Source: Desulfosudis sp034189195 (GTDB lineage Bacteria > Desulfobacterota > Desulfobacteria > Desulfobacterales > Desulfosudaceae). Taken from it: a DNA stretch of 36,391 nt. The notes under the pieces were generated by a model. It worked only from the letters and a program-made list of their open reading frames with translations. It searched no databases and was not told the origin of the DNA. Positions within the stretch are counted from its first letter, which is position 1; every line of letters begins with the position of its first letter. The stretch lies in NCBI GenBank assembly GCA_034189195.1, contig JAXHVI010000130.1, positions 1 to 36,391 on the forward strand, written 5' to 3'. Shown here one piece after another: positions 16,527-24,157 of the stretch. The position numbers and the translations under genes are program-made.

Positions 16527-16873
16527 TCATGTTCTGGCCCTGGTAATAATGGCTCGCAGAAAGTCAAGCAGGGACCGCGTGTCCGTAGCCAGGGTGTAGA
16601 TCAGCACTTCGAACAGAAGGCCGAAGATTCCGCTTTCCAGGACAAAAAAGGCCTTTTGCGTGGGCATCACAACGAGAAAGGGAACCGGGACGGCGGACAG
16701 CTGCCGAGGTACAGCGACACAATCGTGACAAACAGGGCCAGGCGGCACAGGATGTATATCCGCTGGCGGGAACGGCCGGTTTCAAGATACGCCAGTCCGC
16801 CGCGGACCCATACCATGATCAGGCCTTCGGCAAACGGCCAGAAAAGACACATGAGCCTGGTAAACAGATGCAT
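16527..16873 (-). pseudogene. Frameshifted small membrane protein (remnant)
   Basis: Two overlapping minus-strand reading frames look like halves of one hydrophobic protein. The first starts at ATG 16873 (MHLFTRLMCLFWPFAEG) and carries two hydrophobic segments before going out of frame near 16700. The second continues in another frame from about 16709 to a TGA at 16527 with further hydrophobic stretches (SAVPVPFLVVMP, SGIFGLLFEVLIYTLA). Together they would give about 115 residues with about four helices. I do not recognise the family. It may be a true frameshift, a sequencing error, or chance open frames. The rest of the 16446-16963 interval shows no other gene. Confidence 0.38.
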
Positions 16874-16963
16874 GCCTGCCCGTGTCAAGGAAAGGGTTGT
16901 ACGGTTTTTTGCTTTCTGGTATGTGTGATTTCCATGAACCGTTTACAACCACAGGAAAATATC

Positions 16964-17581
16964 ATGGATCAGCACCTTTCTTCCACCCCGTACATGGATT
17001 TCGACGTTCCCGAGGTGATGGATTTTGCAAAAACCGCCGGCAAAGGCGCCACTGCCAAAGACAGGTCGGTGAACCTCTATTATGCCGTGCGGGACGGGTT
17101 CCCCTACAATCCGTATGCCTTCACCTTTGAGCGGGACAACTACAAAGCCAGCTTTACCCTGGCCGCCGGCGAGGGGTTCTGCATTCAGAAGTCGATCCTT
17201 CTGGCGGCCGCGGCCCGTGCCCTGGGCATTCCGGCGCAACTGGGCTTCGGCAACGTGATCAACCACCTGGCCACGGAGCGCCTGAAAAAGCTCATGGGCG
17301 GGGATCTTTTTGTCTTTCACGGTTACACCGTGCTGTTTATCGACGGCCGGTGGGTCAAGGCCACCCCTGCTTTTAACCGGGCCATGTGCGAAAAATTCAA
17401 TACCCGCCCCCTGGAGTTTGACGGGGTAAACGATTCCGTGTTTCATCCCTACGACAACAGCGGCAACCAGCACATGGAGTATGTTCACGACTACGGGGCC
17501 TTTGACGACATGCCCTTTGACCTGATGATTGCCGAGATGCGCAAGTACTATCCCCAGTGGTTCGGGGATCAGGCATCCTGA
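16964..17581 (+). CDS. Transglutaminase-like cysteine protease-fold protein
   Basis: A 205-residue cytoplasmic protein of the transglutaminase-like superfamily. The catalytic Cys73 lies in EGFCIQKSILLAAAARALG, followed by GIPAQLGFG, the standard Cys-helix signature. His119 (FHGYTVLFIDGRW) is the second catalytic residue. The usual acidic residue after the His strand is replaced here in VKATPAFN, so hydrolytic activity cannot be assumed. Its substrate is unknown. ATG at 16964 is chosen because AGGA lies eight bases upstream; an in-frame ATG at 16934 has no ribosome site. The next gene, a lipoprotein, starts 92 bases downstream on the same strand and may be co-transcribed. Confidence 0.78.
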   Translation: MDQHLSSTPYMDFDVPEVMDFAKTAGKGATAKDRSVNLYYAVRDGFPYNPYAFTFERDNYKASFTLAAGEGFCIQKSILLAAAARALGIPAQLGFGNVINHLATERLKKLMGGDLFVFHGYTVLFIDGRWVKATPAFNRAMCEKFNTRPLEFDGVNDSVFHPYDNSGNQHMEYVHDYGAFDDMPFDLMIAEMRKYYPQWFGDQAS

Positions 17582-17673
17582 CAAGGGAAGCCGACCTTAA
17601 GCGCAAGTACCGCAGGTTCTGCCGCAACACAGGCCCGTGGCCCCAGATGTTACCCATCATGAGGACTGCAAAA

Positions 17674-19119
17674 ATGCGAAAGCTCATTTTTCCAGTTGTT
17701 CTTTTCTGTTATGCCGTGGCCGGCCTTTGTTTGACCGGCTGTGACAAAGGCCCTGATCGGCGGCAAGCGCCGGTTCCCGAGGCGGCCGCGCCGGGTTTGC
17801 CGGTTGTGCCGAAAAAGAGCGCCCGTGATCTGCGGATGAAGGTCGATCTGGACGCCCTGCCGGCCGATGATCTGCCGGCGGCGGTGAAGATGATCCGCAG
17901 GGCCCAGCAGTGGGCGGACAGAAGGGATGCTTTCGCCCGGCCGGTCCCTGGCGCGGCCACGGACATGCCGTCTTATATGACGCTGAAGATGAACGATGCC
18001 GTTTTGCAAGAAACGTTTGCGCTGGGCCGTGATTTCATGGTGAAAAGCCAGCGTGCCGCCGGCAACTTTGGCTATATGTATGACTGGCTGAAAAAAGGGT
18101 GGGTGCCGGGCGACAGCCAGGTGCGCCAGGCCGGCTCACTCTGGGGGCTGGCGCTCTGCCATCGCCACCGGCCCGACGATCAAACCGAAGCGGCGTTGCA
18201 AAAGGGGTTTTCATTCTGGCTGGACCAGACCATCGAGGGCCCGGTGCCGGGTACCCTTCTGGTCCGGTACGGAAACGATCCCGAGGTCAGCACCGGCACG
18301 GTGGCCCTGGTGGCCCTTTCCATCGTGGAATACCTGAAAACCGATACCCCCATCCCGGCGGCCCGCCGGCAGATGCTGACCGAAACGCTGGAAGGCTTTT
18401 TGAAATATCTTGTGTGGACCCAGCGGGACAACGGGCTTTTTGCCGACAGCTACACGCCGGCGACAAAAACCAAAAGCAGCGGCTCCAGCCCCTATTATGA
18501 CGGCGAAACCCTGCTCTGCCTGTGCAAGGCGGCCCGGCAGCTGGGCTATGACTTCCTGGTGCCGGCCATTGAAAAAGCGGCCCGGGCCGCCGCTAACACC
18601 TACCTGGTCCAGGCATGGAAAGCCCGCAACGACATCTCCCTGACCAAGGGGTTTTACCAGTGGGGCAGCATGTCCTTTCTTGAATATGTTCTGGCCGGGT
18701 GGAAAGAGGCTGATCTCTACGCGGACGTGACCCTGGCCCTTGGCTGGTGGATGGTTCATGTTCACGAGACCCTTGATCGGGGAAGAAACCACGCCTACGC
18801 CGTTGAAGGACTTGCCAGCGCCTATGCCATCGCAAAAGAACGCGGCGACATTCCGGCCATGGCAGACCTGCTTTATGTCATTGACCGTTCTCTTTACAAG
18901 CTGACCGCGTGGCAGATCGGCGGGCCCTTGGTTCATGCCAACCCTTATCTTGTGGCCCATCCCACCGATGATCCGGCGGCCATCGGCGGTATCATGAACG
19001 CGGCCCGGGCCTGGCCGGGCCGGCCCCGCCATCCCGGTGACACCCAGCACGAGCTTCGGATCGACGTGACCCAGCACCAGATGCACGCGGTCATCCTGGC
19101 TATGGCGCATGTGTACTGA
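17674..19119 (+). CDS. Lipoprotein with alpha/alpha-toroid-like repeats, function unknown
   Basis: A 481-residue predicted lipoprotein. A classic lipoprotein signal peptide ends in the lipobox LTGC with Cys23 as the acylated residue; Asp24 follows, which in E. coli retains lipoproteins at the inner membrane. The mature part is mainly helical with repeated aromatic and Gly-rich motifs (GNFGYMYDWLKKG, DNGLFADSY, FYQWGSMSFLEY), suggesting an alpha/alpha toroid like those of glycosidases, epimerases or lyases. No catalytic residues can be assigned with confidence. The start ATG 17674 has a GAGG site nine bases upstream. It follows a transglutaminase-like gene on the same strand. Exact family not recognised. 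Confidence 0.7.
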   Translation: MRKLIFPVVLFCYAVAGLCLTGCDKGPDRRQAPVPEAAAPGLPVVPKKSARDLRMKVDLDALPADDLPAAVKMIRRAQQWADRRDAFARPVPGAATDMPSYMTLKMNDAVLQETFALGRDFMVKSQRAAGNFGYMYDWLKKGWVPGDSQVRQAGSLWGLALCHRHRPDDQTEAALQKGFSFWLDQTIEGPVPGTLLVRYGNDPEVSTGTVALVALSIVEYLKTDTPIPAARRQMLTETLEGFLKYLVWTQRDNGLFADSYTPATKTKSSGSSPYYDGETLLCLCKAARQLGYDFLVPAIEKAARAAANTYLVQAWKARNDISLTKGFYQWGSMSFLEYVLAGWKEADLYADVTLALGWWMVHVHETLDRGRNHAYAVEGLASAYAIAKERGDIPAMADLLYVIDRSLYKLTAWQIGGPLVHANPYLVAHPTDDPAAIGGIMNAARAWPGRPRHPGDTQHELRIDVTQHQMHAVILAMAHVY

Positions 19120-19160
19120 GTACGGTGCAGGAATAGAACGGAAGAAACAACCGGAGAGAA

Positions 19161-19420
19161 TCAGTTCGTCTGGCGGAAGGCCGGGTTATACATCCGGGAA
19201 TTCGGCCTTACGTTTTTGTCCATCACCCGCAGGTCGCACCGGCCGGCCAGTTCAGCGCCGCCGCCGTAGGCCAGGCCGTTGATGGCGGCAATAATGGGCA
19301 CCGGCAGAGAGATAAATGCGTCCGCCGCATGGTGTTAAAGGCGTTTCGCCGTGACGGCCGGTCCAGCAGCACCAGGGCGATGCGGCCGCGTTTTTCAAGT
19401 CGGATGCCTTCGGCAGTCAT
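19161..19420 (-). pseudogene. Enoyl-CoA hydratase/isomerase (crotonase) pseudogene
   Basis: Only two pieces of a crotonase remain. From ATG 19420 the first ~32 codons give a normal N-terminus (IRLEKRGRIALVLLDRPSRR, then NAFNTM). The sequence then jumps out of frame. In the shifted frame it resumes as ADAFISLPVPIIAAINGLAY, then GGGAELAGRCDLRV, the oxyanion-hole region that normally lies about 55-60 residues later. It stops at 19161 after about 20 further residues, whereas an intact enzyme has about 260. An internal deletion, a frameshift and a 3' truncation are therefore visible directly. It follows rmlD on the same strand. Confidence 0.85.
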
Positions 19421-19439
19421 GCTCCTTCTCCGTTTTCTT

Positions 19440-20336
19440 TTATATCGTTTTCGGACCGGCCGGCGCGCATGCCTCAATAAGCCGCATACGGTGGTTGTCG
19501 ATGAACGTATCCACATCGTCCTGCCAGTCGCGCATGACCAGCAGGTTTTCGGTCTCCAGGCGTAAGTTTTTCAGGATGGCGTTTTTCGGCCGCCGGGCCG
19601 GTGTGGGATAGTCGGCGGTGGTGCAGGGGGCGATGGCATGAAGCACATCCATTTTTTTAAGAAAATAGGTGGCCAGATCGTGCCAGGAGCAGTATCCCTG
19701 GCCGGTGGCATGGTAGATGCCCGGGCCCCCTTTTTCGGCAATGGTTTTGAGCTGCAACGCAAGGGTGTCAGACCAGGTGGGGCAGCCGAACTGGTCGGCC
19801 ACCACGGTAATGGGCGTACAGGGGTTTTTCAGGGCCAGGCCCAGCATGGTTTTTAAAAAGTTTTTGCCGCCCATGCCGTAGAGCCAGGCCGTGCGCACCA
19901 CGGTGTTGTCGCTGCCGGTCCCCAGCACCGCCTGTTCACCGGCCAGCTTGGACCGGCCGTAGACCGATACCGGATGGGGCGGGTCGGTTTCGATATAGGC
20001 CGCCGGCACCGGCCTTTTGCCGTCAAACACGTAGTCAGTGGAGATGTGGACCAGCCGGCCCCCGTTTTTTCTGGCTGCCAGGGCCAGGTTTTCCGGGCCC
20101 CGGGCGTTGACGGCAAAGGCGGTCTCCTGCTCGGTTTCACAGGCGTCCACCGCGGTAAAGGCCGCGCAGTTGAGAATCATGTCCGGCCGGTGGTTCTCGA
20201 CCGCTTCATGTACGGCGCCAGGGTCGGTGATATCCAGTTCATCCACATCAACAGGAACAATGTCCCAGCCGTGGGCAAAGTGCCGCATGCAGTCTCTGCC
20301 CAGCTGGCCGTTGGCGCCGCATAACAGCAGTTTCAT
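19440..20336 (-). CDS. rmlD: dTDP-4-dehydrorhamnose reductase (RmlD family)
   Basis: A 298-residue short-chain-type reductase that makes dTDP-L-rhamnose from dTDP-4-keto-L-rhamnose, a precursor for O-antigen and other glycans. The Rossmann motif GANGQLG is near residues 7-13. The catalytic YxxxK is YGRSK, preceded by HISTDYVFDGKR, and VVRTAWLYG is also typical. It is complete. ATG at 20336 shares one base with the stop of the DUF4301 gene (TGATG) and has a strong AAGGAGG site six bases upstream, so the two are translationally coupled. None of rmlA, rmlB or rmlC is nearby. Confidence 0.92.
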   Translation of the reverse strand: MKLLLCGANGQLGRDCMRHFAHGWDIVPVDVDELDITDPGAVHEAVENHRPDMILNCAAFTAVDACETEQETAFAVNARGPENLALAARKNGGRLVHISTDYVFDGKRPVPAAYIETDPPHPVSVYGRSKLAGEQAVLGTGSDNTVVRTAWLYGMGGKNFLKTMLGLALKNPCTPITVVADQFGCPTWSDTLALQLKTIAEKGGPGIYHATGQGYCSWHDLATYFLKKMDVLHAIAPCTTADYPTPARRPKNAILKNLRLETENLLVMRDWQDDVDTFIDNHRMRLIEACAPAGPKTI

Positions 20337-21934
20337 CACAGTCCTCCTTCGGGCTGGTGCCCCTTTCGCAGCAGGTCGAACACGGTTTTGACGGGGTTAA
20401 AGGCCAGGGGCGATATTTCCACGAACACGGTGTTCCAGAAGGCCATGGATCCGTTCCATAGGCCGGGATGCTCCAGAGCCCGCAACGGCCGGCCGTTGGT
20501 GGATTTCTCGGTGATGATGCCCATGTCCGGATCCACGAATTTTTTCAGGTCGTAGGGCCGGCCCTTGGCGTTGCGCAGGCCGCAGACGATAACTACCGGG
20601 TTGAAGTGGGTGGCGCTCTGCCAGATGGCCTGCTGGTCCTTGTCTGTACCGTTGACCTGGGCCGCCTCAATGATCTGGGCCGACAGGATGCCGTCTTTTG
20701 TTCGCACGAAAAAGGGGCCGCCCCCGGGTTCGCCCACGTTTTTCACCACCCCGCACACACGAAGGGGCCGGTCCAGCAGGTTCAGCAAAAAGGCTTTCTG
20801 CTGTTTTCTGCCGGCGGACGAAAGTGTTTCGGGCAGGCAGAGGTTGAGCCGGTTGCGGGCAAAATCAAGGGCCTCGGCAATCACCTCGTCCGGGCAGGTG
20901 TCGTCGGCAAGCTGATCCATCCAGGCAAACACCTGTTGCTGCAGCTCCACCAGCAGGCCGAACAGGGCACGGGTTTCCGTCGTGGTTTTTTGCCGCATGC
21001 CGGCCACAGCGATATTGTCGATGTTCTTGATAAACACGATGTCGCCGTTCAGGTCGTTCAGGTTGTCGAGCAGGGCGCCGTGGCCCCCGGGCCGGAACAC
21101 AAGCCGGCCGTTTTCGTCCCGAAACGGCATATTGGCATGGTCCGCGGCAATGGTATCGGTGGACGGGTGCTGGGTGGAAAATGATATGTCGGGCCGGATG
21201 CCGTCCGCCTGCTGCAAGCCATCGCATGCCCGTTTCAGGAGGGCGGCAATGGTTTTCCGGTGGGCCTCGGGCACGGTGAAATGGAGACGGCAGCCGCCGT
21301 TTTCGTCAGCGGCCAGCTCCACGGCCTCGGCCAGGTGTTCCTCAAAAGCCGTGTACGCGCGGGATATGCCGGTATCATCCGTATAACGGTGAAACAGGAT
21401 CATGCCCTTGGGAAGGCCGGCATATCCCAGTCCGGCGGTGGTCAGCAGATAGCGAAGCACCGGCCGGTAGCGGCCCGCGGCCACCAGTGCCCGGCACTCT
21501 TTTCCCGCCGTGGCCATGGCCGCGGACAGGGCTTCATGAAAGGCAAACTTTTCAATGTTGTCCATGAAGCCGACAAGGGCGGCGTACTCCTTGTTGTGCT
21601 GCCCGCTCTGCCGGTCGATGGAGGTCCGGTCCAGGGCGTCGGGGCTGTTATAAAGGGCCAGCAGGGACCGGAACATGCGGGTGGCCGCGCCCGAGGCGGG
21701 CACGAATTTGGTGACCCGTCCCTGCTGAATCACAGGTTCTGAAAGGGCTGCCAGTCGCCGCCGTTCCTTGTCGGAGAGAACCAGCACCCCCTTTCCCGCC
21801 GTGCACGGAGCCACCAGTTCGGGGGAGGCGACGCCCCTGTCAAACAGGCTTAACTGGTGGTTGACCGTCTGCTCGGAAAGGCCTTTTTCCTTTATTTGCC
21901 GAATGTCCTCACGGCTGAATACGTACTTGACCAT
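20336..21934 (-). CDS. DUF4301 family protein
   Basis: A 532-residue cytoplasmic protein matching the DUF4301 family as I remember it. Typical stretches are FVPASGAATRMFRSL near the N-terminus, LPKGMILFHRY, and FRPGGHGALLDNLNDLNGDIVFIKNIDNIA in the middle. The last resembles the substrate-binding core of nucleotide-sugar pyrophosphorylases, so a nucleotidyltransferase-like (GT-A) fold is plausible. No function is established. Overlap with rmlD (TGATG) hints at a role in sugar-nucleotide metabolism. ATG 21934 begins the clear homology. Upstream, 21935-22320 is non-coding. Confidence 0.8.
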   Translation of the reverse strand: MVKYVFSREDIRQIKEKGLSEQTVNHQLSLFDRGVASPELVAPCTAGKGVLVLSDKERRRLAALSEPVIQQGRVTKFVPASGAATRMFRSLLALYNSPDALDRTSIDRQSGQHNKEYAALVGFMDNIEKFAFHEALSAAMATAGKECRALVAAGRYRPVLRYLLTTAGLGYAGLPKGMILFHRYTDDTGISRAYTAFEEHLAEAVELAADENGGCRLHFTVPEAHRKTIAALLKRACDGLQQADGIRPDISFSTQHPSTDTIAADHANMPFRDENGRLVFRPGGHGALLDNLNDLNGDIVFIKNIDNIAVAGMRQKTTTETRALFGLLVELQQQVFAWMDQLADDTCPDEVIAEALDFARNRLNLCLPETLSSAGRKQQKAFLLNLLDRPLRVCGVVKNVGEPGGGPFFVRTKDGILSAQIIEAAQVNGTDKDQQAIWQSATHFNPVVIVCGLRNAKGRPYDLKKFVDPDMGIITEKSTNGRPLRALEHPGLWNGSMAFWNTVFVEISPLAFNPVKTVFDLLRKGHQPEGGL

Positions 21935-22320
21935 GGGCCCCCCTGTTATCTCGCTGTCGGTGTGTCAGTGGTTTTATCTCAGTGTAGGAAAAGTCGATCC
22001 CCCATGGGGGAAAACGGCCACATGTTTTTCATGCCTTCGCCGAACCCGGCCATCAGGTGGGGTTCGATCAGCCTCTCTGACACGGCGGTTCAAAGAAGCC
22101 GGCGTGCCCCGGCTGGTTTCGTCCATGTGGTTTGGGAAAAATTACGGCCCATGTGGGCGGAAGGTCAAGGTCGGACTTTTCGTTTTTCCAGGGCAGTGTG
22201 ATTTGCATGGCAGATCCTTTGCTGAAGTTAAAGACGCGTCAGAACAGCCGTTATCTTACCATGACGGTTTGCTGCCGGGCAATGCAAATGGTCGCGGTTT
22301 TTCATTTTTGAAAAAATATA
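21935..22320. other. Non-coding interval with a perfect 14-bp palindrome
   Basis: No convincing gene is visible between the DUF4301 start and the hsp20 terminator. The clearest structure is a perfect 14-bp palindrome at 21998-22011 (TCCCCCATGGGGGA), 64 bases upstream of the DUF4301 start and well placed for an operator. Short open frames across 22010-22200 have no recognisable homology or ribosome sites. Confidence 0.5.
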
Positions 22321-22356
22321 AAAAAAGCAGGGAAGGCTCTGCTTCCCTGCTTTTTT
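22321..22356 (-). terminator. Bidirectional intrinsic terminator after hsp20
   Basis: Arms of 15 bases at 22321-22335 and 22342-22356 (six A, then GCAGGGAAG, and its complement) pair perfectly around the six-base loop GCTCTG. A T6 run follows on either strand. It lies 22 bases beyond the hsp20 stop codon. Confidence 0.93.
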
Positions 22357-22377
22357 CAACCTGCATCAATGCCGTTG

Positions 22378-22830
22378 TTACGACACTGTGATTTTTCTGG
22401 GCCTGGCCGCCTCGCTTTTGGGTACGGAAATCGTCAGTACGCCGTTGGCAAAGGTGGCGTCCACGTTGTCCGTGGAGGCGTCCGGGGGCAGCGCAAAGCT
22501 TCTGGAAAAACTGCCGTACCGGCTTTCGGTGAGAATGTAGTTCTCTTTTTCCTCTCTGGTTTCCATTTTTTTCTCACCGCTTATGGTCAGTACGCCGTCG
22601 GTGATGGAAATGTCGATGGCCTCCTTGTCCAGGCCCGGCAGTTCGGCCTTTACCAGATAGGCAGCTTCGGTTTCAGAAACATCAATGGCAGGAGACCATT
22701 CGTTTTTATCGGAAAAAACTACGGGCAGATCAAATGACTTCCACAGGCTGTCCGCGACATTTCCGAAATAAGGGTTATCGTCGGCCGCCCACTCCCTGTT
22801 GATCAGTGACGGTAAAAATGTGTTGTACAT
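22378..22830 (-). CDS. Small heat-shock protein (Hsp20/alpha-crystallin family)
   Basis: A 150-residue ATP-independent chaperone that holds unfolding proteins. An N-terminal arm (to about 42) precedes the alpha-crystallin domain, with SPAIDVSETEAAYLVKAELPG, VLTISGEKK and the closing FANGVLTISVPK motif. The tail has KITVS instead of a clear IxI motif. ATG at 22830 has a perfect AAAGGAGG ribosome site. A candidate promoter is at 22879-22906; no HrcA/CIRCE element is visible. It is a single-gene unit ended by a strong terminator. Confidence 0.94.
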   Translation of the reverse strand: MYNTFLPSLINREWAADDNPYFGNVADSLWKSFDLPVVFSDKNEWSPAIDVSETEAAYLVKAELPGLDKEAIDISITDGVLTISGEKKMETREEKENYILTESRYGSFSRSFALPPDASTDNVDATFANGVLTISVPKSEAARPRKITVS

Positions 22831-22878
22831 ATTCGGCCTCCTTTTGTTTAGGCGTGTATCTTTCTCTTTACAACCAAA

Positions 22879-22906
22879 AAATTAATCACAGAAAGACGAA
22901 CGTCAA
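22879..22906 (-). promoter_or_regulatory. Candidate promoter for hsp20
   Basis: Minus strand TTGACG (22906-22901), a 16-base spacer and TAATTT (22884-22879). The -35 box matches 5/6, the -10 box is weak. It lies about 50 bases before the hsp20 ATG. No sigma-32-like or CIRCE sequence stands out. Confidence 0.35.
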
Positions 22907-23073
22907 GGACGGGCACCCGAATACCGTTACAACCGGTACCGGTGTCGAACGCCGGGGCGGCTTTCCCCCGGCCTGAATGTTGATAAAAGATAAGAATTTG
23001 TTTTCCATCCCGTACGGATTGCTGTTAAATTTACTGGAAAATGTTATCAACCTGTCATGAAAGGGGGAAAATA

Positions 23074-23484
23074 ATGGACCCGGCCGGAAAGATTCGCATG
23101 GGCTGGATCAAGGGGATGTACTGGTATACCATTTTCGGCGCCGGCGGTTCCGGTGTGGGAATGCTTTTCGCCCCCGGGCTTTCGCAGCGGCTCTTCGGCA
23201 TGGGCGACCAGGACCCGGTATTTTTCGGTATCGCGGCCAGCATCTGGCTGGCCTTCGGGGTCATGTCGGTTTTCGGGCTGAGGGCGCCGCTGACGTTTCT
23301 GCCGGTGCTCTGCATGCAGCTGCTGTATAAATCGGTGTGGGTGGCCGGTGTTATCGTGCCCCTGGTGGTGACCGGGAACCTGCCGGATTATGCCGGGCCG
23401 GTGATCGTGATCATGGCCAGCTACATTGTCGGGGACCTGATCGCCATTCCGTTTTCTTATGTTTTTGCAAAGGGGAAAAATTGA
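23074..23484 (+). CDS. Four-helix integral membrane protein, function unknown
   Basis: A 136-residue hydrophobic protein with four predicted membrane helices (about residues 12-32, 47-66, 71-96 and 104-128). I do not recognise a characterised family. ATG 23074 is preceded by AAGGGGG six bases upstream and is preferred to an earlier start at 23041. Its stop TGA overlaps the proposed TTG start of the DUF2284 gene by four bases, so the two are probably co-translated. Confidence 0.7.
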   Translation: MDPAGKIRMGWIKGMYWYTIFGAGGSGVGMLFAPGLSQRLFGMGDQDPVFFGIAASIWLAFGVMSVFGLRAPLTFLPVLCMQLLYKSVWVAGVIVPLVVTGNLPDYAGPVIVIMASYIVGDLIAIPFSYVFAKGKN

Positions 23485-24074
23485 GCCTGTCACCGGAATT
23501 CAAACCGCTTGTTGATTTTGCCCTTGGCGCCGGTGCCTGCCGCGCCGCCATGCTTCCGGCGGCAGAAGTCGTGATCGACGGCAGCCTGGCTGACCGGTGC
23601 CGGGCCCCCCGTTGCCCCAATTACGGGCTGTCAATAAACTGCCCGCCCCATGTTTCCGGCCCGCTGGCCCTTCAAAAAGAGCTGGAAACATTTCACCAGG
23701 CGCTCTTTTTTGTCATCGATGTGCCGGCGGGAATGCTGTTTTCCGGGCAGCGCGTAAAGGCGTTTGAGCACCTTCAGAAAACCGCGGCCGCCATTGAAAG
23801 ACAAGCCGTTCAGGCCGGTTTTACCCGTGCCCGGGCCTATGCCGGGGGCTCATGCAGGGAGATCTTCTGCCACGCCCACGACGACTGCCCGCCGCTGTTG
23901 CAAAAAGGGGCATGCCGCTATCCGGAGCATGCCCGGCCCTCCATGTCCGGCTACGGCATTGACGTGGCCCGGCTGTTTGAAACCGCCGGCTGGACCATGC
24001 GCATGGCCCGGCCGGCGCCTGAGCCCGGCGAAACCCAAATGGCGGACATCTGCGGGCTGGTGCTGGTGGATTGA
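23481..24074 (+). CDS. DUF2284 cysteine-rich metal-binding protein
   Basis: A 197-residue protein of the DUF2284 family, predicted to bind a metal or iron-sulfur cluster. Conserved cysteines fall in CRAPRCPNYGLSINCPPH near residue 36, CREIFC, and CPPLLQKGACRYPEHARPSM. There is no ATG at the start of homology. I propose TTG at 23481, which has GGGG five bases upstream and overlaps the preceding stop codon (TTGA), a normal coupled arrangement. A much longer frame from 23337 runs inside the upstream gene. Its cellular role is unknown; the family is common in anaerobes. Confidence 0.82.
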   Translation: MSLSPEFKPLVDFALGAGACRAAMLPAAEVVIDGSLADRCRAPRCPNYGLSINCPPHVSGPLALQKELETFHQALFFVIDVPAGMLFSGQRVKAFEHLQKTAAAIERQAVQAGFTRARAYAGGSCREIFCHAHDDCPPLLQKGACRYPEHARPSMSGYGIDVARLFETAGWTMRMARPAPEPGETQMADICGLVLVD

Positions 24075-24102
24075 AGTATTCGGGCCATGTAAGAAAGCAT
24101 AA

Positions 24103-24140
24103 AAATCGATTTCGATTTCGACCCCGATCCCGATTTTGAT
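24103..24140. repeat. Six-base microsatellite upstream of thiD
   Basis: A run of imperfect six-base units (CGATTT, CGATTT, CGACCC, CGATCC, CGATTT) lies between DUF2284 and thiD, ending just before the thiD ribosome site. It is related to the ATCGGG repeats at 34271 and 35101 (same units on the other strand). Confidence 0.8.
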
Positions 24141-24157
24141 AAGGAAGGAAGTGTTCC

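Noticed and set aside
18211..19110. A 299-codon minus-strand open frame
   Set aside because: Antisense to the lipoprotein gene, which has a signal peptide, lipobox and ribosome site.
22019..22201. A short plus-strand ORF upstream of hsp20
   Set aside because: No ribosome site, no homology recognised, and Arg/Pro-rich composition typical of random GC-rich frames.
24075..24157. A thiamine (TPP) riboswitch before thiD
   Set aside because: The leader is only 83 bases, mostly microsatellite, and lacks the conserved CUGAGA core.
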